The notes: generated from the sequence alone by a model not told the origin. A stretch of 64,000 nucleotides of DNA from JAYYZW01 sp965217605 (GCA_965217605.1 CBDCJB010000005.1:8670-72669), one strand, 5' to 3'; shown: positions 17,402-27,427, counted from the first letter of the stretch. Numbers and translations: made by a program.

Positions 17402-18274
17402 TCAGCGTCGGCGCAGCCGCTCCAGCGGAAAGGTATGCTCGCCTGCCGCCTGCACCGACAGCCCTTCGGTCGCCCAGGCATGGCCGTAGATCACTTCATA
17501 GGTTGCGGGCAGTTTGCCGTCGACCCTGAAAGCCTCGTACGCATCGATCAGGGCACGCAAAATGCGCTTGCCGAGTAGACCCCGCGCGCGTTCCCGGGCG
17601 GCATTCGATGCCCCGAGGCCCTTCAGATCGCGCATCAACGTCAATACGTCATCGTAGTTGACGGTGATGTGTTCGGTTTCCATCACGGGCTCGGTAAAGC
17701 CGTTGTGAACCAGCGCATCACCCACGTCGTGCATATCGAAAAAGCGATTGATGTGCGGCGCGTCGGAGGCCTGCGCCCAGGCTTGCCGTAATTCCTTCAG
17801 CGTATCCGGCCCGAGCGTCGTGAACAGTAACAAGCCTTCCGCGTGCAGGATCCGTTGAATTTCGGCGAACGCCTGGCCCAGATCGAGACACCACTGCAGT
17901 GAGAGATTGGAGAACGCGAGATCGAACGCGTCCGCTTTCAAAGGCAACCGTTCGACGTCGCCGCACACGTAACGGTGCCTCGAGAACAGTTTGCGCGCGT
18001 GATCGCGCGCCTGGTTGAGCATCGCCCAGGCGATATCGCACTGTAGGACGGTCGCGCGCCGATAGCGTGCCGCCAGCGCCCGCGCACAGCGTCCCGTGCC
18101 CGATCCGATATCCGCGATCAACGACGCCCGCAGGGTCATCAGATCGAGTCGCTCGAGCGCGCGTTCGGCGATCTGGCGCTGCAGAAAATCATGCTGCTCG
18201 TAGTTCGCGGCCGCCTTTTCGAATGTCGCCGCGACCTGTTGCTTATCGAGATCGCTCGTCAGTTCGGAGGGCAT
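17402..18274 (-). CDS. bioC: Malonyl-ACP O-methyltransferase BioC
   Basis: Methylates the free carboxyl of malonyl-ACP so that fatty-acid enzymes can build the pimelate chain of biotin. SAM motif I IADIGSGTGRC at 53-63; FSNLSLQWC is a strong BioC signature. 290 residues, slightly longer than E. coli BioC (251). It overlaps the end of bioF by 16 bases. The pimeloyl-ACP methyl esterase gene bioH, which sits between bioF and bioC in pseudomonads, is not here. Confidence 0.94.
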   Translation of the reverse strand: MPSELTSDLDKQQVAATFEKAAANYEQHDFLQRQIAERALERLDLMTLRASLIADIGSGTGRCARALAARYRRATVLQCDIAWAMLNQARDHARKLFSRHRYVCGDVERLPLKADAFDLAFSNLSLQWCLDLGQAFAEIQRILHAEGLLLFTTLGPDTLKELRQAWAQASDAPHINRFFDMHDVGDALVHNGFTEPVMETEHITVNYDDVLTLMRDLKGLGASNAARERARGLLGKRILRALIDAYEAFRVDGKLPATYEVIYGHAWATEGLSVQAAGEHTFPLERLRRR

Positions 18275-19437
18275 CGTGACAGCCGGTGTTCGAGTGCATC
18301 GACGAGGCCATGTAATTCCTGTCGGCCATGCGCGGCGCTCAAGGTTACACGGATGCGCGCGGTGCCGGCCGGCACGGTCGGCGGGCGGACTGCGCGCACG
18401 TAGAAGCCGTCGTCACAGATCACGTTGGCCACCGCGGTGGCGCGTTCGTCATCACCGATGACGACGGGCTGGATCGGCGTATCGCTCGGCATCAGCGGCA
18501 GATCCGCTTCAGCGGCGAGTTGCCGGAAACACGCGATGTTGTCGGCTAATGCGCGCGCCGGATTGTCGTCGCCCTTCAGGATCTCGAGCGCCTGCAGGCT
18601 TGCCGCCGCGCACACCGGCGGCAGCGCGGTGTCGTAAACGAACGTCCGCGCATACTGCACGAGGTGGTCGATGACCGGCTGCGAGGCGGCGATCGCGGCG
18701 CCCACCGATCCCAAGGCCTTGCCGAACGTGACCATGACGATGCAGCGCCGGCGTTCGGCCGCGGGGAGTTCCGCGAACGTGCCGCGCCCGTGCGCTGTCA
18801 CGCCGAAACCGTGCGCGTCGTCGATGTAAAGCTCGGCGGCGTGGTGTGACGTCAAGTCAGCGAGGCGATCCATGGAGGCGCAATCACCGTCCATGCTGAA
18901 CACGCTTTCGGTGACCACCCATTGCCGTGCCTCGGCCGACCGCGCCAGTCGATCGCCAAGCGTGGCGTAGTCGAGATGCGGGTAGCGTCGATGGCGCACG
19001 GGCGTGGCCACGACGGCATCGATCAAGGACGCGTGGTTCAAGCGGTCGTGGTGCACGGTCGCGCCGCGATCGAGCAAGGCGCCGAGCGCGCCGAGATTGG
19101 CGAGATAGCCGGACGAAAACGTGAGCGCCGCCTCCATCGATGCAAACGCGGCGAGTTCCCGCTCGAGTTCGACATGCAGCGCTGAACGGCCGGACAATAG
19201 CGCCGCCGCGCCGCTGCCAAAGCCATGCCGGCCGAGCTCGGCGTGCACGCGCTCGACGATGCGCGCATCGGCCGCCAGGCCCAGGTAATCGTTACTCGAA
19301 AAATTCACGAGCTCGCGCTTGCCGATCGCGATGCGCGCGCCCTGCGCGCCCGAACGCGCTTCGAGCGTGCGCACGCGCCCCGTGCGGCGCCGCTCATCCA
19401 AGGCGCCGGCGAGTTGCTCTAGGAGCGTGGCCGCCAT
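18259..19437 (-). CDS. bioF: 8-amino-7-oxononanoate synthase
   Basis: PLP enzyme joining pimeloyl-ACP and L-alanine. The glycine-rich NFSSNDYLGLAAD block, the PLP-contacting YIDDAHGFG (residues 204-212) and the Schiff-base lysine K240 in TFGKALGS are all present. 392 residues. Confidence 0.96.
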   Translation of the reverse strand: MAATLLEQLAGALDERRRTGRVRTLEARSGAQGARIAIGKRELVNFSSNDYLGLAADARIVERVHAELGRHGFGSGAAALLSGRSALHVELERELAAFASMEAALTFSSGYLANLGALGALLDRGATVHHDRLNHASLIDAVVATPVRHRRYPHLDYATLGDRLARSAEARQWVVTESVFSMDGDCASMDRLADLTSHHAAELYIDDAHGFGVTAHGRGTFAELPAAERRRCIVMVTFGKALGSVGAAIAASQPVIDHLVQYARTFVYDTALPPVCAAASLQALEILKGDDNPARALADNIACFRQLAAEADLPLMPSDTPIQPVVIGDDERATAVANVICDDGFYVRAVRPPTVPAGTARIRVTLSAAHGRQELHGLVDALEHRLSRCPPN

Positions 19438-19453
19438 GTGCCCCGGGTCGCGG

Positions 19454-20437
19454 TCAAGAGGTCGCGACGAGTCCGAGTCGGTCGAACAGGATTTGGTCTT
19501 CGACGGCGACGGGATTAGCCGTCGTCAAGAGTTGATCGCCGTAAAAAATGGAATTCGCGCCGGCGAAATAACACAGCGCCTGGAGCTCGTCGGTCATTTG
19601 CGTGCGGCCCGCCGACAGGCGCACGACCGCCGCGGGCATCAGGATCCGCGCGCACGCGATGGTGCGCGCGAAATCGATCGGATGGACCGCCGCGTTATCT
19701 GCCAGCGGCGTACCCTCGACACGGATCAACATATTGATCGGCACCGACTCGGGGTGTTCGGGGAGATTGGCCAGGATACGCAGCATCTCCGCCCGATCAC
19801 CCGTAGCCTCGCCGAGACCGACGATGCCGCCGCAGCAGACATGGATGCCGGCATCGCGCACGCACGCCAGCGTGTCGAGCCGGTCGTCGTAGGTTCGCGT
19901 GGTGATGATCTCCCCGTAGAATTCCGGCGAGGTGTCGAGGTTGTGATTGTAGTAATCGAGGCCCGCGGATTTTAGGCGCCGCGCTTGCGCTGCGCTCAAC
20001 ATGCCCAAGGTCACGCAGGTCTCCATGCCGAGCGCCTTCACCCCCTCGATGAGCGGAATCACTTCGTCGAGATCCCGGTCCTTGGGCGCGCGCCATGCCG
20101 CCCCCATGCAAAAGCGCGTGGCGCCCGCTTCTTTCGCGCGGCTCGCGGCCGCCATGACCGTTTCGGTATCGAGTACCGGCGCCGCCTCGACGCCGGTGTC
20201 GTAGCGCAGGCTTTGTGGACAATAGGCGCAATCTTCCGGACACCCGCCGGTTTTGATATTGAGCAAGGTGCTCAGTTGGACCTCGTTGGGCGCGAAGAAC
20301 TGGCGATGCAGGCACTGCGCCCGAAATAGAAGGTCGTTGAAGGGTTCGGCGAACAACGCGCGGACTTCTGCGGCCGTCCAATCGTGGCGCAACGACGGGG
20401 GGGTATGGTGGGCCGGTTCAGCGAATTGAGTTTGCAT
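19454..20437 (-). CDS. bioB: Biotin synthase
   Basis: Radical-SAM enzyme inserting sulfur into dethiobiotin. The [4Fe-4S] motif C66-x3-C70-x2-C73 lies in GGCPEDCAYCPQS; later cysteines and an arginine that hold the second cluster are in conserved places (CVTLGML, CCGGIVGLGE, RLSAGR). 327 residues. Divergent from comF across 54 bases that must carry the bio promoter. Confidence 0.97.
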   Translation of the reverse strand: MQTQFAEPAHHTPPSLRHDWTAAEVRALFAEPFNDLLFRAQCLHRQFFAPNEVQLSTLLNIKTGGCPEDCAYCPQSLRYDTGVEAAPVLDTETVMAAASRAKEAGATRFCMGAAWRAPKDRDLDEVIPLIEGVKALGMETCVTLGMLSAAQARRLKSAGLDYYNHNLDTSPEFYGEIITTRTYDDRLDTLACVRDAGIHVCCGGIVGLGEATGDRAEMLRILANLPEHPESVPINMLIRVEGTPLADNAAVHPIDFARTIACARILMPAAVVRLSAGRTQMTDELQALCYFAGANSIFYGDQLLTTANPVAVEDQILFDRLGLVATS

Positions 20438-20491
20438 TGGCGACGTCTTTTTTCGATGATCGTTCAGAACGGCGACACGGAGGACGCCTCG

Positions 20492-21175
20492 ATGGCTGCA
20501 TGGAAGCGGCGGTCAACTTTATTAGAACTCCCAAAGCTGTACAACTCATGCCGCCAAGTGCTGCAGGCGAAGCCGTGCTGGCTGTGTGGCGCGAGCGCGC
20601 CAGCGGCGGGACTGTGCCCGCCCTGCGCCGCCGATTTGCCGCGCAGCGAGGCGACCGCCCGCCGCCGCGCAGTGCGCGACATCGAATGGGTGTATGCGCC
20701 GTTTCGCTACGCGTTTCCCATCGACGCGATGATTCAACGGGCGAAATTCACGCGCGACCTCGCCGCGCTGCATGCGTTGGCCTGGGCGACATGCAATGAA
20801 GTGAGCATTCACTTACCGCCCTGTGACCGCGTCATGCCCGTGCCGCTCTCCGCGGCCCGTTACGTTCGGCGGGGCTTCAATCAGGCGGTCGAAATCGCCC
20901 AGCCGTTGCAGACATTGCGGGGGTGGACCGTCCACACGAATGCCATCAAACGCTGCCGCGGCGGCCCGCCGCAATCATCGCTGCCCGCGAACCGTCGCGC
21001 GGCGAACGTGCGCGGCGCCTCCGAGTTGGTGCATCCAACCACGGCGCTTACGGTTTTGATCGTCGATGATGTCGTCACGACCGGCGCGACGCTGGCGGCG
21101 GTCGCTCGCGCGCTCAAACGAGGCGGCGTGGGTCGGGTCTACGCCCTCGCTGTTGCGCAGGCGGAGGTGGCGTAG
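20492..21175 (+). CDS. comF: ComF-family phosphoribosyltransferase-like protein
   Basis: Related to ComF/GntX, linked in other bacteria to DNA uptake and use of DNA as a nutrient. An N-terminal zinc finger with two CxxC pairs (C29, C32, C42, C45) is followed by a phosphoribosyltransferase domain with the PRPP loop VLIVDDVVTTGAT. Start ATG 20492 behind GGAGG; a longer frame from 20384 runs over bioB. Ends one base from the convergent gyrB stop. 227 residues. Confidence 0.9.
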   Translation: MAAWKRRSTLLELPKLYNSCRQVLQAKPCWLCGASAPAAGLCPPCAADLPRSEATARRRAVRDIEWVYAPFRYAFPIDAMIQRAKFTRDLAALHALAWATCNEVSIHLPPCDRVMPVPLSAARYVRRGFNQAVEIAQPLQTLRGWTVHTNAIKRCRGGPPQSSLPANRRAANVRGASELVHPTTALTVLIVDDVVTTGATLAAVARALKRGGVGRVYALAVAQAEVA

Positions 21176-21176
21176 C

Positions 21177-23573
21177 TCAGGTATCGAGGTTGGTCACCGA
21201 CAAGGCATGCTGCTCGATGAATTCACGCCGCGGCTCGACCTGGTCGCCCATCAAGGTTGAAAAGATCTGATCCGCCGCCACGCCGTCTTCGATACGAACC
21301 TGGACGAGATTGCGGGTTTGCGCATCGAGGGTGGTTTCCCACAGTTGGTCCGGATTCATTTCCCCGAGGCCTTTATAGCGCTGCACGGTGGTGCCGCGTC
21401 GCGCTTCAGCGAGCAAGCTCCGGTAGGTTTCGCCCAAGCTCGTAATGGGTGTCGACACCTCGCCTTTGATGAAGGCCGAGCCGTCACCGAGCCCGTCATC
21501 GAACAGCCGGCCCAAGCGGCTCAGATGCCGGTACTCTGAACTTAAGAAAAACTCCCGGTCGAGCCGGCCGTGTTGTTCGCTACCGGCCGTGGTGACTGCG
21601 ATTTCGATATCCCAGCGGTCCGGCGCCGAATAATTCAGCGTGATCGCGGCGCTGCCCTGCCCGCCGTCGACCGCATCGAAGCTCGCCAGGAGTTCGCTCC
21701 CCCACGCGTCGAGGGCCTCGCGTTGAATGACCTCGGGATGCTCGAGTTCGGCACACCGGCGCAACGCCATCAGCACCGATGCCGGATAACGCGCCGACAA
21801 GCGCCCGTGAATTTGCTCCAGCAGCAGATATTCGCGCCCAAGCTCGGCCAGGCGTTCGCCTTCGATGCGGTTATCGCCGAGATCGATCTGGACATCGTCG
21901 ATCGCGAGCTCCATGAAATAAGCGTCGAGTTCCCCATCGTCCTTCAGGTATCGCTCAGCCTTGCCCTTCTTGACCTTGTACAACGGCGGCTGTGCGATAT
22001 AGACGTGGCCGCGCTCGATCAACTCGGGCATCTGGCGATAAAAAAAGGTGAGCAACAGGGTGCGGATGTGCGACCCGTCCACGTCGGCGTCCGTCATGAT
22101 GATAATGCGGTGATAGCGCAAGCCCGCAGGGTCGTATTCCTCGGCGCCGATGCCGCAACCGAGCGCCGTGATCAAGGTCCCGACCTCCGACGACGACAGC
22201 ATCTTGTCGAAGCGCGCTTTTTCGACGTTCAAGATCTTGCCTTTGAGCGGTAACACCGCCTGATTGCGCCGGTCGCGCCCTTGCTTGGCCGAGCCGCCCG
22301 CCGAATCCCCCTCGACGATGAACAATTCGGAGCGGCTCGGATCGCGCTCCTGGCAATCGGCCAGTTTCCCGGGCAAACCGGCCACGTCGAGCGCCGTTTT
22401 GCGGCGCGTCAGCTCGCGCGCCTTGCGCGCCGCTTCGCGCGCGCGGGCGGCTTCGACGACCTTGCCCATGATCGTGCGCGCGTCGTTCGGATGTTCGAGC
22501 AGGAAACTGTTCAAATGTTCGGACACCACCGACTCGACGACGCCCTTGATCTCGCTCGACACGAGTTTGTCTTTGGTCTGCGAGGAGAACTTGGGATCGG
22601 GCACCTTGATCGAGAGCACCGCGGTCAAGCCTTCGCGCACGTCTTCGCCCGCAACGGTCACCTTGTTTTTGGCGGCCAGTCCTTCGCGATCGATGTACTG
22701 GTTCAAGGTGCGGGTCAACGCCGCCCGTATTCCCGCCAGATGCGTACCGCCGTCACGTTGCGGGATGTTGTTGGTGTAGCAGAAGATGTTTTCCTGGTAG
22801 GAATCGTTCCACTGCAGCGCCATTTCGACGGTGGTGCCGTCTTTGTCCGCGTTGATGTGGATGACGCCCGGATGGAGTGGATTTTTCGTCGTGTTGAGGT
22901 GTTCCACGAACGCCGCGATGCCGCCCTGGTATTCGAAGCAATCTTGTTTGTCCGTGCGCTCGTCGTGGAGCGTGATCTTCAATCCGGAGTTGAGAAAGGA
23001 CAGTTCACGCAGCCGCCGCGAGAGGACGTCGTAATTAAACTCGGTGTTGCTGAAGACCTTGGAACTCGGCAGGAACCGGATCTCGGTGCCGGTACTGTTG
23101 GCCTCGGCGACCGCTTCGAGCGGTTGATCGGGTACGCCGTCGTGATACTCCTGGCACCACAGTTTGTCGCCCCGCCGGATGAGCAGGGTGAGGTGTTCCG
23201 ATAAGGCATTGACGACCGAGACGCCGACGCCGTGCAAACCGCCAGAGACCTTGTAGGAGTCGTCGTCAAACTTTCCGCCGGAATGCAAAGTTGTCATAAT
23301 AACTTCCGCCGCTGACAACTGTTCCTCTTCGTGTATGTCCACGGGTATGCCGCGGCCGTCATCGACTACCGTAATCGCGTCATCGCTATGGATACGCACC
23401 TCAATGTTGGCGCAGTACCCGGCCAGCGCTTCATCCACACAGTTATCCACCACTTCAAACACCATGTGGTGCAACCCGGTGCCGTCGTCCGTATCGCCGA
23501 TATACATCCCCGGACGTTTCCGCACGGCATCCAGGCCTTTCAGAACTTTGATGTTCTTGGAATCGTAACTCAT
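21177..23573 (-). CDS. gyrB: DNA gyrase subunit B
   Basis: ATPase subunit of gyrase. GHKL ATPase domain with VVDNCVDEALAG and GGLHGVGVSVVNALS; transducer domain; TOPRIM domain with EGDSAGGSAKQGRDR and the DADVDGSHIRTLLLTFFYR metal site; C-terminal part ends with QRYKGLGEMNPDQLWETT. At 798 residues it has the roughly 165-residue insertion of gammaproteobacterial GyrB. Fourth gene of dnaA-dnaN-recF-gyrB. Confidence 0.98.
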   Translation of the reverse strand: MSYDSKNIKVLKGLDAVRKRPGMYIGDTDDGTGLHHMVFEVVDNCVDEALAGYCANIEVRIHSDDAITVVDDGRGIPVDIHEEEQLSAAEVIMTTLHSGGKFDDDSYKVSGGLHGVGVSVVNALSEHLTLLIRRGDKLWCQEYHDGVPDQPLEAVAEANSTGTEIRFLPSSKVFSNTEFNYDVLSRRLRELSFLNSGLKITLHDERTDKQDCFEYQGGIAAFVEHLNTTKNPLHPGVIHINADKDGTTVEMALQWNDSYQENIFCYTNNIPQRDGGTHLAGIRAALTRTLNQYIDREGLAAKNKVTVAGEDVREGLTAVLSIKVPDPKFSSQTKDKLVSSEIKGVVESVVSEHLNSFLLEHPNDARTIMGKVVEAARAREAARKARELTRRKTALDVAGLPGKLADCQERDPSRSELFIVEGDSAGGSAKQGRDRRNQAVLPLKGKILNVEKARFDKMLSSSEVGTLITALGCGIGAEEYDPAGLRYHRIIIMTDADVDGSHIRTLLLTFFYRQMPELIERGHVYIAQPPLYKVKKGKAERYLKDDGELDAYFMELAIDDVQIDLGDNRIEGERLAELGREYLLLEQIHGRLSARYPASVLMALRRCAELEHPEVIQREALDAWGSELLASFDAVDGGQGSAAITLNYSAPDRWDIEIAVTTAGSEQHGRLDREFFLSSEYRHLSRLGRLFDDGLGDGSAFIKGEVSTPITSLGETYRSLLAEARRGTTVQRYKGLGEMNPDQLWETTLDAQTRNLVQVRIEDGVAADQIFSTLMGDQVEPRREFIEQHALSVTNLDT

Positions 23574-23588
23574 TGGTTTCTCCGTAAA

Positions 23589-24665
23589 TTAAGTAACGGC
23601 CGCTGCACGGTGGTGTTCCACGTGGAACACCTCGGGCGTGACATCCGCGATTTCAGGCAGATCCGCGGGTTTGATCGCCGTATAGATACGTTGGCCTGCG
23701 CGCCCATTGATCATATCCACAATCTCCGAACGCATGCCGTCATCGAGCTCCGCCGCTAAATCGTCCACCAGCATGACGGGCGGTCCGCCCCGCCGGTCTT
23801 CGATAAAATCCGCCAGCGCGGTGATGATCGTACAGGCGATGACTTTGCCTTGTCCGCGTGATAAACGCGTGGCGATCGGCTGGCCCGCCGCGGTCAGCGA
23901 CAAGTCCGCGCGGTGCACGCCGATGGTCGTGTAACCGGCCTGGGCGTCTCGCGCCCAGCGTTCGGTGAGCTGCGTCAACAGCGCTTGTTGACGACGCCAG
24001 CCGGGTTGGTAGTCGAGCGCCAGCGACCCCAGCGGTTCGCTCAAACGACAGTGCTCGAGCGCCTGATTGATCGGATCAACGACCTGCCTACGCTCCGTAT
24101 CGATCAGCATCGCATAATGCGCCAGCCGACTATTCCAATACTCGGCCTCGGTGGGACTCCCGCCGTCGCGGAGCAGCCTGCTTCGCTGGCGCAACGCGTG
24201 TCGATAATGCTTCCACAACGTGCCGTAATCCGGTTTCACGTGGAACACGGTGCGGTCGATTAAGGCCCGGCGGCTGCTCGGGCTCGCGGTCAGCAGGTCC
24301 GGCGATTTCGAATTGATCACGAGTATCGGCACGTGCTGCGCCAATGAAGACGCGACGACGATGGGCTGACCGTCGAGTTCAATTTTCGTCTGGCCCTTTG
24401 CTTTTTGCACCGCAACAAACGAACGCAAGGCTTGCGGCGAGACCACGGTTGCCTGCACGGATACCCCCGCTGTCCCACTGCGCACGATGTCGGACGTGCG
24501 GCTCGTCAGAAACGACTTGCCGAGGCTCGCCACGGCGAACGATTCGAGCAAGCTCGTTTTACCGCTGCCATTCGTGCCACAGACCAGGTTCAAGGTGCTG
24601 CGTGGCCTATATTCGAGCTGTTCCAGGCATCTGAGATTCTGAACGCGTATCGACTCGAACCACAT
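23589..24665 (-). CDS. recF: DNA replication and repair protein RecF
   Basis: SMC-like ATPase that helps load RecA at gaps. Walker A GTNGSGKT at residues 30-37; the ABC-type signature LSRGQGK and Walker B VMLVDDLAAELD lie near the C terminus. 358 residues. Between dnaN and gyrB, the standard order. Confidence 0.95.
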   Translation of the reverse strand: MWFESIRVQNLRCLEQLEYRPRSTLNLVCGTNGSGKTSLLESFAVASLGKSFLTSRTSDIVRSGTAGVSVQATVVSPQALRSFVAVQKAKGQTKIELDGQPIVVASSLAQHVPILVINSKSPDLLTASPSSRRALIDRTVFHVKPDYGTLWKHYRHALRQRSRLLRDGGSPTEAEYWNSRLAHYAMLIDTERRQVVDPINQALEHCRLSEPLGSLALDYQPGWRRQQALLTQLTERWARDAQAGYTTIGVHRADLSLTAAGQPIATRLSRGQGKVIACTIITALADFIEDRRGGPPVMLVDDLAAELDDGMRSEIVDMINGRAGQRIYTAIKPADLPEIADVTPEVFHVEHHRAAAVT

Positions 24666-24697
24666 GCGACGCCGGGCTAAGACCTGCCGCTGTCCGC

Positions 24698-25798
24698 TTA
24701 CAATCGCATGGGCATGACGACATAGCGTGAGCTTTCATCGTCCGGATCGCGTAAGAGGCAGCTGCTGTTCGCATCGATGAGGTCCATCCGCACGGTGTCG
24801 GTGCGCATGACGCCGAGCACGTCCAGCAGGTAGGACACGTTGAATCCAACCTCGAGCGTGTCGCCGCCATACTCGATTTCTATCTCTTCTTCGGCTTCTT
24901 CCTGTTCCGGATTATGAGCCACTGCTACTAGGAGATTCTCCTTAAAATTCAGACGGATACCGCGGAATTTCTCGTTCGATAGGATGGACGCGCGGCCTAA
25001 CCCGGCCCGCAGTAACTCGCGGTCCGCAATGACGCGGTTGTCGGTTTCACGCGGGATAACGCGCTCATATTCCGGGAACCGGCCGTCGACGAGTTTCGTT
25101 GTCAGCGATTGTGCGGCTGCGGCGACCTGAATGTGGTTCTCGCCGAGCCGCACATGTACCGATTCTCCGGCAATATTGAGCAGACGGACGATTTCGAGCA
25201 CACCCTTGCGTGGCACGATCACCTGCCTGGCTGTCTGCGCCGCGTAATCGATGCTCTTATCGGTCAACGCTAGGCGGTGCCCGTCGGTTGCAACGGCCCG
25301 CATCTGATTACTGTCGAGTTCCAACAGCAGCCCGTTCAGGTAGTAACGCACATCCTGATGAGCCATCGCGAAATGCGTACTCTCGAGGAGTTCCGCGAGC
25401 GTGCTTGCCGTAAGGTCGAACTCATCGCTTGCGACGAAGCTACCGATACTCGGGAACTCTTGCGCGGGCATGGAGGCCAGCGTGAAGCGGCTGCGACCCG
25501 AGGTCACTTTCGTCTTGTTGCCGGTATTCTCGATCGACAGGGTCGCGTCGACGGGCAGCGCGCGGCAGATATCGAACAGTTTGCGCGCCGGTAAAGCGAC
25601 GTTGCCCGTCACCTCGGGCGTGTTGTCTAGATCGCAGATCAATTCGACTTCCATATCGGTCGCGGTGATCTGAATGCGCGTGCTTTCCGCGTTCAAAAGG
25701 AGGTTACTCAAGATAGGCAATGTCTGCCTGCGTTCCACGACATTGTTCGCCGCTTGCAAGACAGGTAATAATGATTCTCTAGATATTTCGATCTTCAT
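24698..25798 (-). CDS. dnaN: DNA polymerase III beta subunit (sliding clamp)
   Basis: Ring-shaped processivity clamp. 366 residues covering three repeats of the clamp fold, beginning MKIEISRESLLPVLQ and ending with the conserved YVVMPMRL tail. 179 bases separate it from dnaA. Confidence 0.97.
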   Translation of the reverse strand: MKIEISRESLLPVLQAANNVVERRQTLPILSNLLLNAESTRIQITATDMEVELICDLDNTPEVTGNVALPARKLFDICRALPVDATLSIENTGNKTKVTSGRSRFTLASMPAQEFPSIGSFVASDEFDLTASTLAELLESTHFAMAHQDVRYYLNGLLLELDSNQMRAVATDGHRLALTDKSIDYAAQTARQVIVPRKGVLEIVRLLNIAGESVHVRLGENHIQVAAAAQSLTTKLVDGRFPEYERVIPRETDNRVIADRELLRAGLGRASILSNEKFRGIRLNFKENLLVAVAHNPEQEEAEEEIEIEYGGDTLEVGFNVSYLLDVLGVMRTDTVRMDLIDANSSCLLRDPDDESSRYVVMPMRL

Positions 25799-25903
25799 TT
25801 GTTGTTGTAGTTATTAGTGCCAGCCTTATCGGGTATTACTCTTCTTTTGTATGAATTTCATAAACTTATACCTGGTTTGCGCGCTGGTTTTGTGCCCTTT
25901 TCC

Positions 25904-25912
25904 TGTGCATAA
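25904..25912 (-). promoter_or_regulatory. DnaA box
   Basis: TTATGCACA on the minus strand, which fits the TTWTNCACA consensus, in the dnaA-dnaN spacer. A one-mismatch partner, TTGTCCACA, lies at 25949-25957 on the plus strand. The spacer (25799-25977) is noticeably AT-richer than the coding DNA. Confidence 0.6.
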
Positions 25913-25948
25913 ACGCTGTACAGATCAGCCCCATACAAGCGCCCGATA

Positions 25949-25957
25949 TTGTCCACA
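25949..25957 (+). promoter_or_regulatory. DnaA box, one mismatch
   Basis: TTGTCCACA, with G at the third position where A or T is preferred, 21 bases past the dnaA stop. Weak on its own; listed because of the nearby consensus box. Confidence 0.4.
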
Positions 25958-25977
25958 ACTTTCGCTCACCTTACGCC

Positions 25978-27315
25978 TCAGGTTGTGAGGATCCTTTCCA
26001 GATTGGCGAAATCTTCCTGGATCCTGGAATCGCTCGCCTTGAGCGACGCGACCTTTCTGCACGCGTGGATCACCGTCGTGTGATCGCGGCCACCGAAGGC
26101 ATCGCCGATCTCGGGCAGGCTGTGATTCGTCAGTTCCTTGGACAGGGCCATCGCAACCTGGCGAGGACGTGCGATCGAGCGGTTACGGCGTTTCGATAAC
26201 AGATCGGCCACACGGATTTTGTAATATTCGGCAACCGTTTTCTGGATGTTGTCCATCGTCACCATCCGGTCTTGTAAGGCCAGCAAATCGCGCAAGGCCT
26301 CTTGTGCGAACTCGAGCGTGATGGGCTTGCCCGTAAAGTGCGCATTGGCAACCACGCGGTGTAAGGCGCCTTCCAACTCCCGGATGTTAGAACGAAAGCG
26401 CTTGCCGATGAAGAACGCGACTTCGTGCGGTAGATCGACATTGCTTTGCTCCGCTTTGCGCATGAGGATGGCGACTCGGGTTTCGAGTTCCGCAGGCTCG
26501 ATCGCCACCGTGAGCCCCCATCCGAAACGCGATTTCAATCGCTCTTCAACACCCGATACCTCCTTCGGATAGCGGTCACAAGTCAATACGATCTGATGTT
26601 GGCCTTCCAATAACGCATTGAATGTGTGGAAGAATTCCTCCTGCGATCGCTCTTTTCCGGCGAAGAACTGGATATCGTCGATCAGCAGGGCGTCGACCGA
26701 CCGGTAAAACCGTTTGAAATCGTTGATGAGGTTGTTTTGTAGCGCCTTGACCATGTCCGCGACGAAGCGTTCGGAATGCAGATAAACGACGGTGGCGGTC
26801 GGCCGCGACTCGAGAATGACGTTGCCGACCGCGTGCATCAAATGTGTCTTACCCAGACCCACGCCCCCGCAGATGAACAGCGGGTTGTATGCTTTCCCTG
26901 GATTTTCAGCCACTTGTAGAGAGGCCGCGCGCGCGAGTTGATTCGATTTGCCCTCCACGAACGTGGCGAAGGTGAAATCCGCGGTAAGGCCGCTGGCGCG
27001 CTTGGCGCCCGGCTCCGCGGCCCGGGTGACCGGCGCTTGCGGCGGTTCGGTCACCGCCGTCTTGGCTTGCGATAAGCTGCCGACGCCGAGCGACACCGAC
27101 ATGGCGCGCGACGGCGAGAGCCCATCGAGGATCGATTGGATCCGCGAGCAATACTTGTCGCGGATCCAGTCCAACACGAAGCGGTTGGGCGCGAGGATTT
27201 CGACCCCGTCGCCGCCTTCGACGGCCTGCAAGGGGCGTATCCATGTGTTGTATTGTTGTGGAGATAACTCGTTTTCGAGTTGTCTCAGGCACTGTTGCCA
27301 AAGCGAAGTCTGCAC
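25978..27315 (-). CDS. dnaA: Chromosomal replication initiator DnaA
   Basis: Binds DnaA boxes and opens the origin. Domain I at about residues 1-90, a short linker, AAA+ domain with Walker A GGVGLGKT at 150-157 and Walker B ALLIDDIQFFAGKE, and the DNA-binding domain IV with the signature GGRDHTTVIHACRKV near the C terminus. GTG start at 27315. 445 residues. Confidence 0.98.
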   Translation of the reverse strand: MQTSLWQQCLRQLENELSPQQYNTWIRPLQAVEGGDGVEILAPNRFVLDWIRDKYCSRIQSILDGLSPSRAMSVSLGVGSLSQAKTAVTEPPQAPVTRAAEPGAKRASGLTADFTFATFVEGKSNQLARAASLQVAENPGKAYNPLFICGGVGLGKTHLMHAVGNVILESRPTATVVYLHSERFVADMVKALQNNLINDFKRFYRSVDALLIDDIQFFAGKERSQEEFFHTFNALLEGQHQIVLTCDRYPKEVSGVEERLKSRFGWGLTVAIEPAELETRVAILMRKAEQSNVDLPHEVAFFIGKRFRSNIRELEGALHRVVANAHFTGKPITLEFAQEALRDLLALQDRMVTMDNIQKTVAEYYKIRVADLLSKRRNRSIARPRQVAMALSKELTNHSLPEIGDAFGGRDHTTVIHACRKVASLKASDSRIQEDFANLERILTT

Positions 27316-27364
27316 GCGTTTTTAGTTCTTTCGTTTGCGTTTTTGGGGGTGAGTCCGGGGCGAG

Positions 27365-27393
27365 TGTATACGCGATTTCTGAACTTATCCACA
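27365..27393 (-). promoter_or_regulatory. Probable dnaA promoter with overlapping DnaA box
   Basis: On the minus strand TATACA (27370-27365) can serve as -10. The consensus DnaA box TTATCCACA (plus strand, 27385-27393) falls on the -35 position 17 bases further upstream. This layout is typical of DnaA autoregulation, but promoter use is inferred. Confidence 0.5.
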
Positions 27394-27427
27394 CGGCGCT
27401 AGGCGGTGTGCTAAGCGCCCAAAAAGA

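Noticed and set aside
25799..25977. Firm oriC call in the dnaA-dnaN spacer
   Set aside because: Only one consensus and one imperfect DnaA box, and no clear AT-rich unwinding repeats; kept as a candidate region only.
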